Source: Gnetum montanum
Lineage: Eukaryota; Streptophyta; Gnetopsida; Gnetales; Gnetaceae
Assembly: GCA_015680685.1 (NCBI GenBank)
Contig: MNCI01002737.1
Location: 192,078 to 230,916, forward strand
Length of the DNA: 38,839 nucleotides
Direction of reading: 5' to 3'
Shown: positions 9,928-20,808 of the stretch, piece after piece
Position numbering within the stretch: position 1 is the first letter of the stretch
How the letters are laid out: every line of letters begins with the position of its first letter
Notes under the pieces: generated by a model
What the model saw: the letters and a program-made list of their open reading frames with translations, nothing else
Databases searched by the model: none
Told to the model about the DNA's origin: nothing
Made by a program: the position numbers and the translations under genes

Positions 9928-10693
9928 ATGGCCTCTGAAAATTTTGTACAACCTGCCATCCCACGTTTTGATGGTCACTATGACCATTGGAACATGTTGA
10001 TGGAAAATTTCTTGAAGTCTAAGGAGTACTGGCAAGTTATTGAAGATGGTGTAGTAGCACCTGCAGCTAAGGCTGCACTCACAAATGAACAAAGAAAAGA
10101 GCTAGAGGGACTAAGGCTGAAAAATTTGAAGGCAAAGAATTATTTATTTCAAGCAATTGATCATTCTATCCTAGAGACTATTCTTAGCAAAGAAACTTCC
10201 AAGGAGGATATTTGGGATTCTATGAAGAAAAAATATCAACCATCTTCGAGAGTAAAGTGCGCATAGCTTTAAGCCTTGAAAAGGGATTTTGAAACTCTGT
10301 AGATGAAAGATGGAAAGTCAGTTACCAACTATTGTGCAAGGGCAATGGAGATAGCCAATAACATGCAATTTCATGGTCAAAATATGGAGGATGTGATTAT
10401 TTTTGAGAAGATATTGTGTTCCCTATTCCCCAAGTTTGATTATGTTGTTTGTTCAATTGAAGAATCCAAAGATGTTGATGAACTTCAAAGTTCTTTGTTA
10501 GTCCATGAACAGAAGATGAATAGAAATTCAACTTCTGAAGAGCAAGCTTTAAAGGCTTCTACTTTTACTTATTCCTCAAGAGAAAGAGGTAGAGGGAGAG
10601 GTAGAGGAAGAAAAGATCGAGGCAATAAAGATAGTAGCAAATATTTCAAAGGGGACAATGATAAATTTCAAAGCAAAGGCAGAGGACAAGTTC
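9928..10693 (+). pseudogene. Copia gag (family A), two nonsense codons
   Basis: Starts MASENFVQPAIPRFDGHYDH, the usual opening of plant copia Gag (DUF4219/UBN2 type), which assembles the virus-like particle. The frame is constant to the N at 10694, interrupted by TAG at 10264-10266 and 10300-10302. Both could be C-to-T changes of CAG. A basic Arg/Gly stretch (RERGRGRGRGRKDRG) lies near 10575-10620. The CCHC knuckle expected next is absent because the N junction falls there. Confidence 0.85.
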
Positions 10694-10694
10694 N

Positions 10695-12013
10695 CAAAAA
10701 TCGCTATTTGTTCATCATTGTGGATGATTTTTCCCGATTCGCTTGGGGTTATTTTCTGAAATTAAAGAATCAAACCTTGAGTTTGTTTAAAGAATTTAAA
10801 GTGGCAGTGGAAAAATCAAAGCGGTCGACACATCAAGCAAATCCGAATAGATCGTGGTGGTGAATTTTTGTCTCGGGATTTTGGGGAATTCTGCAAGAAG
10901 AATGGCATTATTCATCAAACGACCACGTCCTACACACCCCAACAAAATGGCATTGCCGAACGGAAAAATAGGACAGTGGTTGAAATGGCCAGATGTTTGC
11001 TACAACTGTCTTCTTTGGCAGATACCTTTTGGGCAGAAGCTTGTGCCACCGCCATTTATCTGTTAAATAGGGTGCCTTCCCGATCCCTTCAACACAAAAC
11101 ACCCTATGAATTCTGGCATGGTCGTACTCCCAACCTTTCCCATTTAAAAATATTTGGTTCACCCTGTTACGTACACATTCCTACCCCCACCCGCCAGAAA
11201 TTCCACGGCAAAGCTAAGCCTTGTATTTTCGTTGGCTACTCTCCCACCTCCAAAGCCTACCGTTGCTATGACCCCACCCGGCGCCAGATTATTGATTCAC
11301 GTGATGTTCGTTTTCTGGAGTAGGCTTATTCTAACCTTACTCTTTTTTTTCCCGACAGCAAATATTTTTTTGCAGGCACCCGCACTGATCCGTTTTCTCC
11401 GCCCTGCCAACCCATTTCCAGCAGCGCCAACCTCCCTCCCGCTTCGCCAGGATGGCAGCCATATCCCGTCGCTGCCTCCCATGGCCCTGCCTCCCTGCCT
11501 TCTGTATCCGTCAGCTCTGCTGTTCCTCCCGCGCTGGCGCCTCTCCTTCCTCCCGACCATCCCCGCGGTGCAGCGATTCCTGGTGCGGACAGCACCACCA
11601 GCCCGGCACATCGCGCCCCTGCATCGGCGACTGCAGGTACCCGCGCAGCGGCTGCGGCCGATCTTCTCCTTCCCGGCAACGCTATTCCTTCTGCCGCGAT
11701 GGCCCCCCTGCTCCGGTCTACTGCTGCTCCGACGTCCCCGTTGCGCTCCACTGCTGCGCCGTCTCTGGTTTCCTCCCTTGCGCCGACTCCCTCACCTCCT
11801 CGGCCTTCATCCTCCCGGGCCGCTCTCAATCACCCCGCCACCCAAATGCTGGATTTGAACTTTCAACGTCGTTTTACCCGCAGTCATTCCCACCAGCAGC
11901 CTGACCAGCTGCCACCTGATGCTTCCACCGCTGCTCTCTTCTCCAACGCGGGCGATCAATTTTACGTGCTACTTACGCCGCTGGGGGGGAGTTTGGATGG
12001 TTTGGTAGAACCC
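10695..12013 (+). pseudogene. Copia integrase and GC-rich linker (family B segment)
   Basis: Opens with the integrase core (IVDDFSRFAWGYF, first catalytic Asp), then after a frameshift near 10820 continues through DRGGEF (second Asp) and PQQNGIAERKNRT (catalytic Glu) to the CYVHIP and SRDVRF motifs of the C-terminal part. A TAG at 11321-11323 interrupts the frame; the same frame then runs on to 12013 as an Ala/Pro/Ser-rich linker. The linker DNA (about 11340-11990) is far richer in GC than its surroundings, so several other frames are open there by chance. Integrase would insert the cDNA. The segment is bounded on both sides by single Ns. Confidence 0.85.
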
Positions 12014-12014
12014 N

Positions 12015-12600
12015 TGTGGCAAGAGGAAGTATTCCAAAGAGTTTTTGACCGAAGGCTATGAATTGGAGCATCCATGTTTTGAACAAAAGTCCCACCTTTG
12101 TTGTTCAAAACATGACACCAAAAGAGGCTTGAAGTAGGAGGAAACCAATAATGGATCACTTCAGAATCTTTGGTTGCATTGCCTATGTACATATCCCCAA
12201 TGAGAAGAGGAAGAAGCTAGAGGATAAGAGTGAAAAATGTGTCTTTCTTGGTGTAAGTGAAGCATCCAAAGCATATAACTTGTATAATCCTCTGACAAAG
12301 AAGATTGTGACTAGCAGAGATGTCATCTTTGATGAAGAGAGCACTTGGAATTGGAATGGGCAATAGCCTACCTCAATTATTTTCAACAGTGAAATTGCAA
12401 ACTCCACAGCACCCGAGACTATAGAACCTAAAACTATAGACTTCGAAGCACCAAGAACTGTGGAGGCTGAAATCCCAAAAGCCACGGAGGCTGAAGCACC
12501 AAGAACTATGGAGGCTGAGACTTCACCAATAGCAACAACAATTGAATCTCGCTGTATTCAAAAAAGACCCTTATGGATGATGGATTATGAGGTAACTGGG
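12015..12600 (+). pseudogene. Copia integrase C-terminal part and linker (family A)
   Basis: A second, different integrase C-terminus: codons for VLNKSPTFVVQNMTPKEA, a TGA where Trp is usual, then FRIFGCIAYVHIP and SRDVIFDEE, homologous to the family B stretch at about 11060-11320. After a TAG (12364-12366) comes a Glu/Thr/Pro-rich linker with repeated EAPRTMEAE-like units. The presence of two versions of the same domain in one element supports a chimera. Confidence 0.75.
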
Positions 12601-12601
12601 A

Positions 12602-13135
12602 TTGACCAATCTGATGACCCAATCATCCACTCGATCCCACAACTTTAAAAGTGCTATTAAAGAATTAACATGGAGAAAAGCAATGGAGGATGAAATTGAA
12701 GCCATTGAGAGAAATGGTACTTGGGAGCTGGTTGATCTTCTGAAAGGGCACAAAACCATTGGTGTCAAGTGGGTCTTCAAAACAAAACTAAAGGAGACTA
12801 GTGAAGTTGACAAGTATAAGGCACGATTGGTGGCTAAGGGATACAAGCAAGAATATGGGATTGACTATAAAGAAGTCTTTGCTCCTATTGCAAGGCATGA
12901 TACAATCATATTGGTGATTGCATTGGTAGCACAAAATTCATGGCCTATCTTCCAAATGGATGTCAAGTCTACATTCTTGCATGAAAACTTGGAGGAACAT
13001 GTATTTATTGATCAGCCCCCTAGTTTTGTAAAGCTTGGTAGTGAGCACATGGTCTATAAATTAAAAAAAGCTTTGTATGGACTAAAACAAACTCCAAGAG
13101 CTTGGTATAGTCATATAAAGACCTATTTTGTTAAG
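12602..13135 (+). pseudogene. Copia reverse transcriptase, N-terminal half
   Basis: Codes for RT motifs in order: GTWELVDLLKGHKTIGVKWV, KARLVAKGYKQ, QMDVKSTFLHENLEE (first catalytic Asp) and LKKALYGLKQTPRAWY. The open frame then meets the N at 13136 and the palm motif with YVDD is missing. It lies one frame away from the preceding linker, so a frameshift sits around 12600-12640. It could not be active. Confidence 0.9.
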
Positions 13136-13136
13136 N

Positions 13137-13747
13137 GCATGCAAGATCCACATGAATCACATTGGAAGGCTGCCAAAAGAGTTCTACGTTATCTGAGAAC
13201 TACCACAGATTTTGGGATCACATTTCATCGGCATACAAATTTCAAAGTATGGGGATACACTGATGCAGACTGGGGAGGCGACCTTGACGATCGAAAGTCA
13301 ACTTCTAGCTTTTGCCTCTTCTTTGGTCCATCGCTCATCTCTTGGGGATCCAAGAAGCAGTCTTCTGTCGCTCTCTCAACCGCAGAAGCAGAATACATTG
13401 CTGCCTCCCATGCCGCTTCTCAGGCTATGTGGATCCATTCTATCTTCACCGAATTGGGACTCACGTTGGTTCCTCCCATTCACTTCTACTGTGACAGCAC
13501 CAGTGCTATTGCAATGGCACACAATCTGGTTCAGCATGGACGTACCAAACACATTGACATCAAGCATCACCATCTACGCAGTTTGATCCAAGAGAATATC
13601 CTCAGCCTGGTACATTGTACAACTGAAGAGCAACTAGCGGACATTTTTACCAAGACTATGAGCCGTGAAAAGTTTGCATCTTTCAGATCCCTCCTTAGCG
13701 TGGAACCCCTTACCATCATGGGGGGGTTTGTGGAAAATGATGAGTAG
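13137..13747 (+). pseudogene. Copia RNase H (family B segment)
   Basis: Typical copia RNase H: YLRTTTDFGITF, YTDADWGGDLDDRKSTSSFC, SSVALSTAEAEYIAASHA, FYCDSTSAIAMA, HIDIKHHHLR and EEQLADIFTK, then a stop. The frame is intact. Richer codon third positions than the RT part, and Ns at both ends of the segment (13136, 13779), suggest it comes from the same foreign family as 10695-12013. Confidence 0.9.
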
Positions 13748-13791
13748 ACATTCCACAAATCTAGGAGATTGATCTCATNAAACGCAACTTG

Positions 13792-13977
13792 GAGTTTGCA
13801 CGTTGAATGATTCTTGTTAAATTGATAGTTTGCAAACTTTCAATTTACAGGAGGGTGTTAAATGTGTTTAATTGTTAAACATACGAGTTTGCATGTTGAA
13901 TGATTCTTGTTAAATTGATAGTTTGCAAACTTTCAATTTACAGGAGGGTGTTAAATGTGTTTAATTGTTAAACATAC
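13792..13977 (+). repeat. 93-bp tandem duplication across the PPT/3' LTR boundary
   Basis: Units 13792-13884 and 13885-13977 are identical except C13801 versus T13894. Each contains the 3' untranslated end, the GGAGGG purine tract and the first 29 bases of the LTR. The second purine tract (13943-13948) directly precedes the full-length 3' LTR. Confidence 0.9.
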
Positions 13978-14364
13978 AGTTTTTTTTGTTTGTCCTAGTC
14001 TTTAAGAACTGTCCTTAGGGATTTGGTTGCTATTTTCATTTTTCAGAAGTTGAAGAGTCAACCATTACAAAAGTTGAAGGGTTGATCATTACAAAAGTTG
14101 AAGGGTCGGCTATTACAGAAGTTGAAGGGCTGGCCATTTTAAAAGTTGAAGGGTCGACCGTTATAGAAGTTAAAGAGTCAACCATTATAAAAGTTGCTTC
14201 ATATTAGGATTCAGTTGCTATTTTTTGTTGATATATTTGCCTATTTAAAGGCCATTATCAATTGAATAAAATGAGAAATTCAATTGCCTCTGTTTGCCCC
14301 TCTTTTGTTCTATTTTGTTATTTTTAAATCTGAGGCTAGCAATGCACAGCCTCATAGACTAACA
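13949..14364 (+). repeat. Copia 3' LTR
   Basis: 416 bp, TGTTAAATG...GACTAACA. It carries the same 22-24 bp minisatellite block (14043-14195) and CTATTTAAAGG as the 5' LTR. The TTTAT duplication follows immediately. Confidence 0.9.
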
Positions 14365-14369
14365 TTTAT
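14365..14369. repeat. Target-site duplication TTTAT, right
   Basis: Matches 9404-9408 and fixes the right end of the copia insertion. Confidence 0.85.
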
Positions 14370-15474
14370 GACAGAGATGGATATATTTGTTGATGATGTT
14401 GGCATAGATAGCCTATTAGTTATGGATGTTTGTGTAGCGTATATAATGTACATATTGACAGGATATGTGTTAGATGTATAGGCTGATGTTTTGTAATATA
14501 TATATTGAATATATAGTATGATGTTTACACATGGTAGATGACTTGATAATATACTATCATGTAGAGATTTGCCTAGTGGTGTGTGTGTGTGTGCACGTGC
14601 GCTTACACCATGCTTAGCTTTGAGCATTCATGAGATTTTGATGGAGTGATTTGATGACCTTTTGTTATCTCGTTTGATCCACTCATGTTGTCATGCATGT
14701 TGACCTCAATGATATGTTGAATTATGATCTCCACCTAAGTTAGGCCTGGGTCGAATATGCAAGATGTTACATTTTCCATTTCCATGTGTGCAATTATTGT
14801 GCTTTTTGAAAAGAGATGCATTGTTTGGAAATTGTAGTTGTTGTAAGCATTGAGCACAAGAAAAATAAGTATTTTGATGTTACTCTCATACAATATTTGA
14901 AGAAATCATTTGATTGGTAGCTCCCAAAGTTATCGAAGCATTGGGCTAGAGAAGCAATTATGTAGAAAGAGACCAAGGTTTGAGAGTTGAGGGCATTCTA
15001 CATTGTAGATTCATTTGTGACTAGGTTCTAAAGAGAGATAGGCAATGATGGTGATGGCTGGAGAGTCGAGGAGAGTGAGAAAGAAAGTAGAGGAGGCTAG
15101 TTCAAGCCATGTTGATCTAGTGGCAACAAACAAGAAAGGTCTTCCTAGTCACAAATTTATCATATTGTTGAAAATAAATTCTATGATTGTTGAGACCATA
15201 ATCTATCTTAAGTTCATCCTCAATTTCCTGGCAACTTAGGGCTCAAGAGTTGTGTGGTGTGCTCTAAAGAGTGATGCCATAACAAGCTTCTCTCATGTCG
15301 TACATAAGATAGCCTTCATCCAATTGGAGTCAAAGCCTTCCCCTGGTTATAATGCTCAACTCCTATTGCTTTACAAAATGCCTTGGCCCCCTCAACCATG
15401 CTAGAATTATAAGTTGTGATGCCCACAAGCCTTGCTATTTCTTTATCTTATGCATCTCTTTCTAATGACCCTGC
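14370..15474. other. Unassigned intronic or intergenic DNA
   Basis: No recognisable gene. A GT dinucleotide run lies at about 14578-14593. A short plus frame at 15045-15239 (basic start, hydrophobic end) has no family I recognise. This is the original target region of the copia and CACTA-like insertions. Confidence 0.4.
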
Positions 15475-17269
15475 TACTACAAGAACTCAATTTTGTCATG
15501 GCACTTTTTGCACGAGTGCAACATAGAGAATGCTATGGAGTAGGCTAGCTTTTTGTTAAAGAAATGTCACCATCTTCTAACCCCTCATCTGAGGAGGCCA
15601 ACTGCACACCCTTCTCAATGCATGCTTCTTCACAAAGTCTACTCTATTACAACGCCTTATTTGAGGGTGTTGATCCTACCTTCATCACCACCTCATCTTG
15701 CATGCTCTCTTAGCATTGTCCCACCTCCAACCCATGTTGATTTGCTTTCAACCTACACCTCCTCTAATCACCACCTACTCATGCAGAGCTAATCTAGCCC
15801 CTGCCCTTACCAACGTCAATCTCCCACTCCTCCAACTCACCCATTAATACCCCAAATGACATTAAATTGACAAACCCTCTACTATAATAGCAACCTTATC
15901 CTAAAACTAACTCCCTATCACTCCACTACAACCACTACCCTCTTGCCCACAAAAATAAAATCTTCTACCCTACACTTGTCCTCTTCCCAATCTTGTAGAG
16001 GAAATACTATTTAAACGGCATTGCTACAATGCCCAAGTCATGAAGTTTTGGGTGTTTGATAACACCATTGGCTCCTTTGGCTTGTACCAACCTTCTTAGA
16101 CTACTAATGCTCTTGTTTTCTTGACGGATCAAATTGGGGTTGTTCTTCACTTAGATGAAATCACAACTTATGATTACTACTACTGCATCTAACCCATCAA
16201 TCTTTGAATGATGATTGCCTCAAATCAATAGCTTTCCTTGAGATTATTGCTCCACTTGGCTATACCAATACCAACCATGCTATATAGTCATTCTTATCTC
16301 TGTTGTAGCTCTGGTTGTTACCTACCACCATGTCACCTACCATTCAATGAATGCCCTATCTCTAGTTGCCCTTCTAGTACTAGAATTTTGGTTTTTTAAT
16401 TTTTACCTTTTAAATTCTAAAATTAATGTCATGCATGCATTGATCTTGGTGGCCCTTTTTCCTCATAAAATTTCCCATGTTACTATCTTCTAGTTTGTCA
16501 TTGCCAAGTGGCTCGATGTGCCTAGACCTTTTAGTCCAATTTTGTACATTTACTTCATTTTAAAAATTAGGTTTTGAGTTGTTTCTCTCAAGAAAGAAAG
16601 ATCACCATTGGGTGTCATGGTAGCATTTGTATATTGAAAGGCCATAATTAGATCCTACATGATGTTAGGATGACATTTCTATGTAAAAAGGTTACCATTG
16701 AGGTACTACCTCTTACATTTCTATATAAATGTCAGTATTGGGGTACTTACATGACATTATGGTTACATTTCTATGTAAATGTCAGTATTGTGGTACTTAC
16801 ATGACATTATGGTTACATTTCTATGTAAGAATGTCACCATTGAGGTTCTTCCATGGTACTAATGTGGCATTTCTATGTATAAAGGTCAATATTAGTATTG
16901 TATAGTTATTAAATCATACATATCATTTCTACTATTAACATGTGACTTATTGGTTTTGGCATGCCCAATCCCAATGGAATAACCATTAAGATATAAAAGC
17001 TAGCAAATCAAAAATAGTTTGATATGGAAAGGCGGTATTTGTAGAAATGTTACAATAGTATTGGTGTCATGTTGCACTTGAGATAATATTGGTATAAATA
17101 CCATGGTGTTTCTTTGTGACTTTTCATCAATGAAATATCACTATTAAGGCTATGATGGAACAACTAAATGTCACTATTGATATAAATGCTACCATTAGGT
17201 AAATGTGACATTTATTTCCATTTAGATGCATTTCTAAAGATGTCACCATAAAATCCAATTCTTGTAGTT
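15475..17269. mobile_element. CACTA-like (EnSpm/CMC) non-autonomous DNA transposon, putative
   Basis: The left end reads TACTACAAGAACTCAATTTT, and the right end in reverse complement reads AACTACAAGAATTGGATTTT. These are inverted ends of at least 25 bp with a few mismatches and resemble the CACTACAAGAA terminus of plant CACTA elements (first base changed at both ends). Sub-terminal degenerate repeats (16620-16910 and scattered to 17240) built on ACATTTCTATGTAA and TGTCACCATTGAGG fit the sub-terminal transposase-binding repeats of this superfamily. No transposase frame is visible. The 3-bp flanks (TGC left, GTC right) do not match, so the exact ends are uncertain. Confidence 0.55.
16660..16910. 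repeat. Tandem repeats of about 50 bp
   Basis: Units start at TACATTTCTAT near 16714, 16764 and 16814, exactly 50 bp apart. Adjoining degenerate units lie at 16673 and 16865. Each unit pairs a CTATGTAAATGTCAGTATTG half with a TACTTACATGACATTATGG half. Confidence 0.8.
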
Positions 17270-18741
17270 GTCCAATATGTCATCTACAATACCAAATGCA
17301 TGAAGAAATTTTGGGATACCCTAGTTAGCATGCTCTAAGAATTTTCCATCTATCCCTTCTAGGTTCTTGGTCTATCTTATGATGCATCACAAAGGTAGCC
17401 ACATTTGTCAAAATTAATTATCATCTTGAAAAGAAGGGAACAAATACTTTGTGATTTACCTTAGTTAATTCAACAACCACTATCTTGCTCAATCATGCAA
17501 TAATTGCTCAAATCCTTGGTGTTAATGATAGCTAGTTCAAGTTATTAGGTCATTATCCTATTAGGTAAGAGATTACCAGTTGAGTCACATAGTAGTATAG
17601 CCCCAATTGTGGCTAACAATATAAGACTAAAAACCAAAAATAGTTGAGACATCATTATATTCTTCTATAATTCTTCTAATGTATTGCATTGGCTATGTCT
17701 TTGGGATTATCTTTGGTCAAATTATTTTAGGTTTCAACATCTTGCCTTCTTTCCATGATATCCTAGTACATTGTATAATGGTATTATAATGGCAATAGTT
17801 TGGAATGTTTCAGTCAAATGGTTAACGCTACCCACACTTATCACAACATGAAGGATCCAATGATTGTTGATTTCAACACAAAAAAAAAAAAAAGAATGAA
17901 GTTTATGTTAATCCTTTAATGCCTCCACCACCATCACCTTTCTATTAGATCAATTGTATTCTTGAGAACACCTATGAAATGTTCTACAAGTTTCATGTTT
18001 CCCTTCCAAGTATATGGGAAAGGTGGGGATTATTAGAACTAGCTAGATGACTATTTGCACCCCGAGGACATATAGTCAACAAGAAACTTAAGTAGTATTT
18101 TATAATTTAGTGTTGCCCATTGGAATTAAACCCATAATTTAAACTTTTTACGTACATGAGATCCTATACAATATGGATAAGGACATGATTATTGAGTAAG
18201 GCTCATCCAAACAAAGGGGGGAAAAGTGTTTTTTGCCTCAATACAAAATGCTTTTGAAGTGATTCACATTAAAACTAGTTGCCATAAGCTACTACTTATA
18301 CATGATGACCACTTCCACAAATGTTTCTAACTTTATAGGATTTTCTATAAATATGCTTGCAAAACTAGTTAATAGTTCCTAAGGAATTAGGATTTTAATA
18401 GCAATCAATAATTCTACTTGTGAATCTTTTGTTTATTAGGTCCTTTGTTTATGCCTTTTGATCTACATTACAAAGAATTCTGCTGATTTTACCTCTATAT
18501 TTCATATTATTCTAAGAGATGTTATAGGAAAAAATATTGTATTCATGCATCAAAGAATTGTTGGGGCATCTATCTAAAAGCCTAGTGCTTTGGCTTTTTA
18601 AATCCCTCTCCCTTAATAATCTAATACCAACAAAACCTTTGCAACATAAATTTTAAAAAGTGTATTGCATTTTAAAAATCTAGCATACACATTATCATAG
18701 TCAATTTGTATCGCTAATAACAGTGCATAATTAACTCCCAC
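17270..18741. other. Intronic DNA, no feature recognised
   Basis: AT-rich, with an A14-type run near 17880. Frames are short and without domains. If the TNL is one gene, this is the 5' part of its large intron; if two genes, it is where the LRR exon of the right-hand copy should be, and none is visible. Confidence 0.45.
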
Positions 18742-18893
18742 CTGTGGAGGATGTGCCCATAACTGAATCAAATGTTCTCCAGTTACTTGTAAGACTCTAA
18801 GATGTTTTATGCAGAGTTTTGGCGGAATCTCCTGGTATGGAAAATCAGTCCATCTCAACCATAATAGTCTCTTCGATAACTTTGAAAAATCAC
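18742..18893 (-). CDS. TNL exon 4 (start of LRR region)
   Basis: 152-nt exon between acceptor TTAACCTAG and donor CCACAG|GTGGGAG. It completes the codon split in exon 3 and codes for GDFSKLSKRLLWLRWTDFPY, continuing ..EIPPKLCIKHLRVLQ, the first LRR segment typical of conifer-type TNLs. It ends in phase 0, the phase in which the LRR exon at 7767 begins. No LRR exon is visible between this donor and that acceptor. Confidence 0.85.
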
Positions 18894-19009
18894 CTAGGTT
18901 AAGATTTTTTTAAAAAAACATAAAACCTAACCTTATTACCATCTCTAGCTTAAAAACGTTGTGATCAAATAACATATATTTGCTTGATAATTAATTAATA
19001 ATCTAATAC

Positions 19010-19151
19010 CTTTGATACAATGACCATGTAGGATCAAAATTTCCAATGATGATAATTCACTGAAAACATCAGCAGACCATGGACATTGACCTTCGTCCAA
19101 CACAGGTAAGCCTTCTGAAACTAAGGTGAGTGCTTTCACTTTTTTAGTTCC
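19010..19151 (-). CDS. TNL exon 3 (NB-ARC to LRR linker)
   Basis: 142-nt exon, acceptor ATTTCAG|GGAACT and donor AAAG|GTATTAG. Joined to exon 2 it gives SNEQGTKKVKALTL, the linker seen in TNLs just after the NB-ARC (NQGT..V.GL.L type), then PWSADVFSELSSLEILILHG. Phase 0 at the start and phase 1 at the end, matching its neighbours. Confidence 0.88.
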
Positions 19152-19332
19152 CTGAAATTGACCAACATTGCTTTCAAGTCATTTCCTTTAACCAGAAAGA
19201 AAAAGGATTACGTTGGAGAAAAAAAGGGAAAAAAATAAGCATTTTGCTTAAAAAAATAACAAAGTGAAATATCATCATTATACTTTTAAAAGGCAAATGG
19301 CAGTATCATGAAAGGATAATCACTACTCATAC

Positions 19333-20460
19333 TTGTTCATTGGATAACATAAGTCTCACATCAGAAGGAGACCAAACGTGACTTCGACGACCAGGGCATA
19401 GATCTTCATCTTTAACGATGCTTCTCCCCAAGTCCACCAACACATCATGCATTCCTAAAATACCATCATCGGATACATAGATCAATAGATTCCTCTTCAA
19501 TATATGAAGAGCATATTGAACGTGCAATTCACCATCTTCATCATCACTTTGCTGCCTAATGTAACGTAGGAGGTCTTCTTTCTCCCAACAGAAAAAAGTG
19601 GCTATATCTAAGAACAAGCATTTTTCTAAATTTGATCCAAGATTGTCATAGCTGAATTTTAATATTTTTTTTACATCACTGTGTAAACAATCTTTGATAG
19701 AACTCCATAAACTTTTCCAAAACATAATATCTCGCTGATAAACATGTCTGCCAAGTACAGTCAATGCTAAGGGCATCCCATCACATTTTTTAACAATATT
19801 TTCTATCATCTCATCAAATTCATTCTTCACATTGTAAATCCCTCCAAATGCATGGTGGCAAAATATTTTCTTTGATGTATAAAAGTCTAGTTTTTCCATT
19901 TTTAGTGAGATCAAATTTTGACAGAATCCTTTAACTCCAAAGTCATACTTCAAAACCCCTTCTTCCCTACTCGTTACAATAATGGTGCTTCTTGGATTCA
20001 GAGAAACATCATCTTCAATAAAACAGTACTCAATGGAATTTTACCATGAATATTGTCTATCACCACTAAAATTTCTGCATTGTGTAATCTCTTTTTAAAA
20101 AGTTTCTTTCCTTCTGTTAAGTGTCTTTGATGATCTTTGAAAAGCTTACTAAAAATCTGTCTGTGGACTTCATCTACACCATGCTTATCTACAAGTCCAT
20201 TTACGTCTTCAATGAAACAGTACCTATCATATTTAGTGTAAATCTGATTATAAAGTTCTTTTGCAAATGTGGTTTTCCCTATGCCTCCAATACCACTTAT
20301 TTCCACTGATGTCCCACCAAGCCCATTATTGTGGCATCTCATTATATCATAAATCGTGCTGCGCAACTCATTCTCTCTTGTAATTACATTCTTGGGAGTA
20401 TCCACGCATCCAACATCAAGTACCTCACATATCCTCTTAACAATGGTCATGCAAAGTTCA
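19333..20460 (-). pseudogene. TNL exon 2, NB-ARC domain with one frameshift
   Basis: Nucleotide-binding switch of the receptor. Motifs in order: P-loop GIGGIGKTT (20294-20268), RNBS-A-like YCFIEDV, kinase-2 ILVVIDN (20072-20052; Asn replaces the usual second Asp), RNBS-B STIIVTSRE, GLPL-type GMPLAL (19779-19762), RNBS-D CLFLDIATFF and MHD (19452-19444). A single-base loss near 20016-20024, in a T-rich run on the coding strand, shifts the frame between kinase-2 and RNBS-B; on either side the frame is long and fully conserved in pattern. Acceptor TTACCAG at 20461 and donor CAA|GTATGAG at 19332 are good. The shift may be a true lesion or a base-calling error, because no other damage is seen in the exon. 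Confidence 0.88.
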
Positions 20461-20808
20461 CTGGTAAAAAGGAAAACGGTAAAAAATCAGTTTTTATATT
20501 ATCCACGGTAATATTTACCCCCGGAAAGCATTGAAATGAAAAACTACCTTCAATGCAGAATATTTCTTTTGTATACTGAAATTATGAAATGCTATTATAA
20601 TTTCCTGAGAATAAGCCATAAATACCGGCCAAGTTTACGAACTTAGAAGAAAAGAACTGCAAGTGCTTTTAAAAACTGAAACTGAAATTAAAATTTTGAA
20701 TATATATTTCTGGGCCTGAATATCTCACGAGCACCTCCCATGGTAAACAAGAAATAACATGAACCAATCCTCGTAAAGAGAAAACATTAATGTGTTAACA
20801 TCACTTAC
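20461..20808 (-). other. TNL intron 1 (348 nt)
   Basis: Donor GG|GTAAGTGA and acceptor TTTTTACCAG join GG to T, making a Gly codon and the continuous reading GYRGKGELCMTIVKRI. The TIR and NB-ARC exons therefore belong to one transcript. Confidence 0.85.

Larger units (their letters stand above)
9409..14364 (+). mobile_element. Ty1/copia LTR retrotransposon, decayed and probably chimeric in assembly
   Basis: Complete outer structure: TTTAT duplication, 5' LTR 9409-9808, initiator-Met-type PBS, gag, integrase, reverse transcriptase, RNase H, GGAGGG purine tract, 3' LTR 13949-14364, TTTAT. The order gag-IN-RT-RNH identifies copia. The zinc knuckle, protease, first integrase part and the RT YVDD region are missing. 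The LTRs differ by roughly a tenth of positions by eye, so the insertion is old. Single Ns at 10694, 12014, 13136 and 13779 delimit two segments (10695-12013 and 13137-13778) with different composition, consistent with joins to another copia family. It sits in the large intron, or intergenic gap, of the TNL locus in opposite orientation to the gene. Confidence 0.9.

Noticed and set aside
11326-11904. Several overlapping open frames on both strands
   Set aside because: The DNA is GC-rich linker of the copia polyprotein, so stops are rare in all frames. Only the frame in register with the integrase is meaningful.
14578-14593. GT repeat as a possible regulatory site
   Set aside because: A short ordinary microsatellite with no context.
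15553-15792. 79-codon frame rich in Pro, Ser and His
   Set aside because: C-rich stretch inside the CACTA-like element, with no homologous pattern or splice context.
16660-16910. Regular repeats that could suggest a CRISPR array
   Set aside because: The 50-bp units have no unique spacers, and the genome is a plant nuclear genome.
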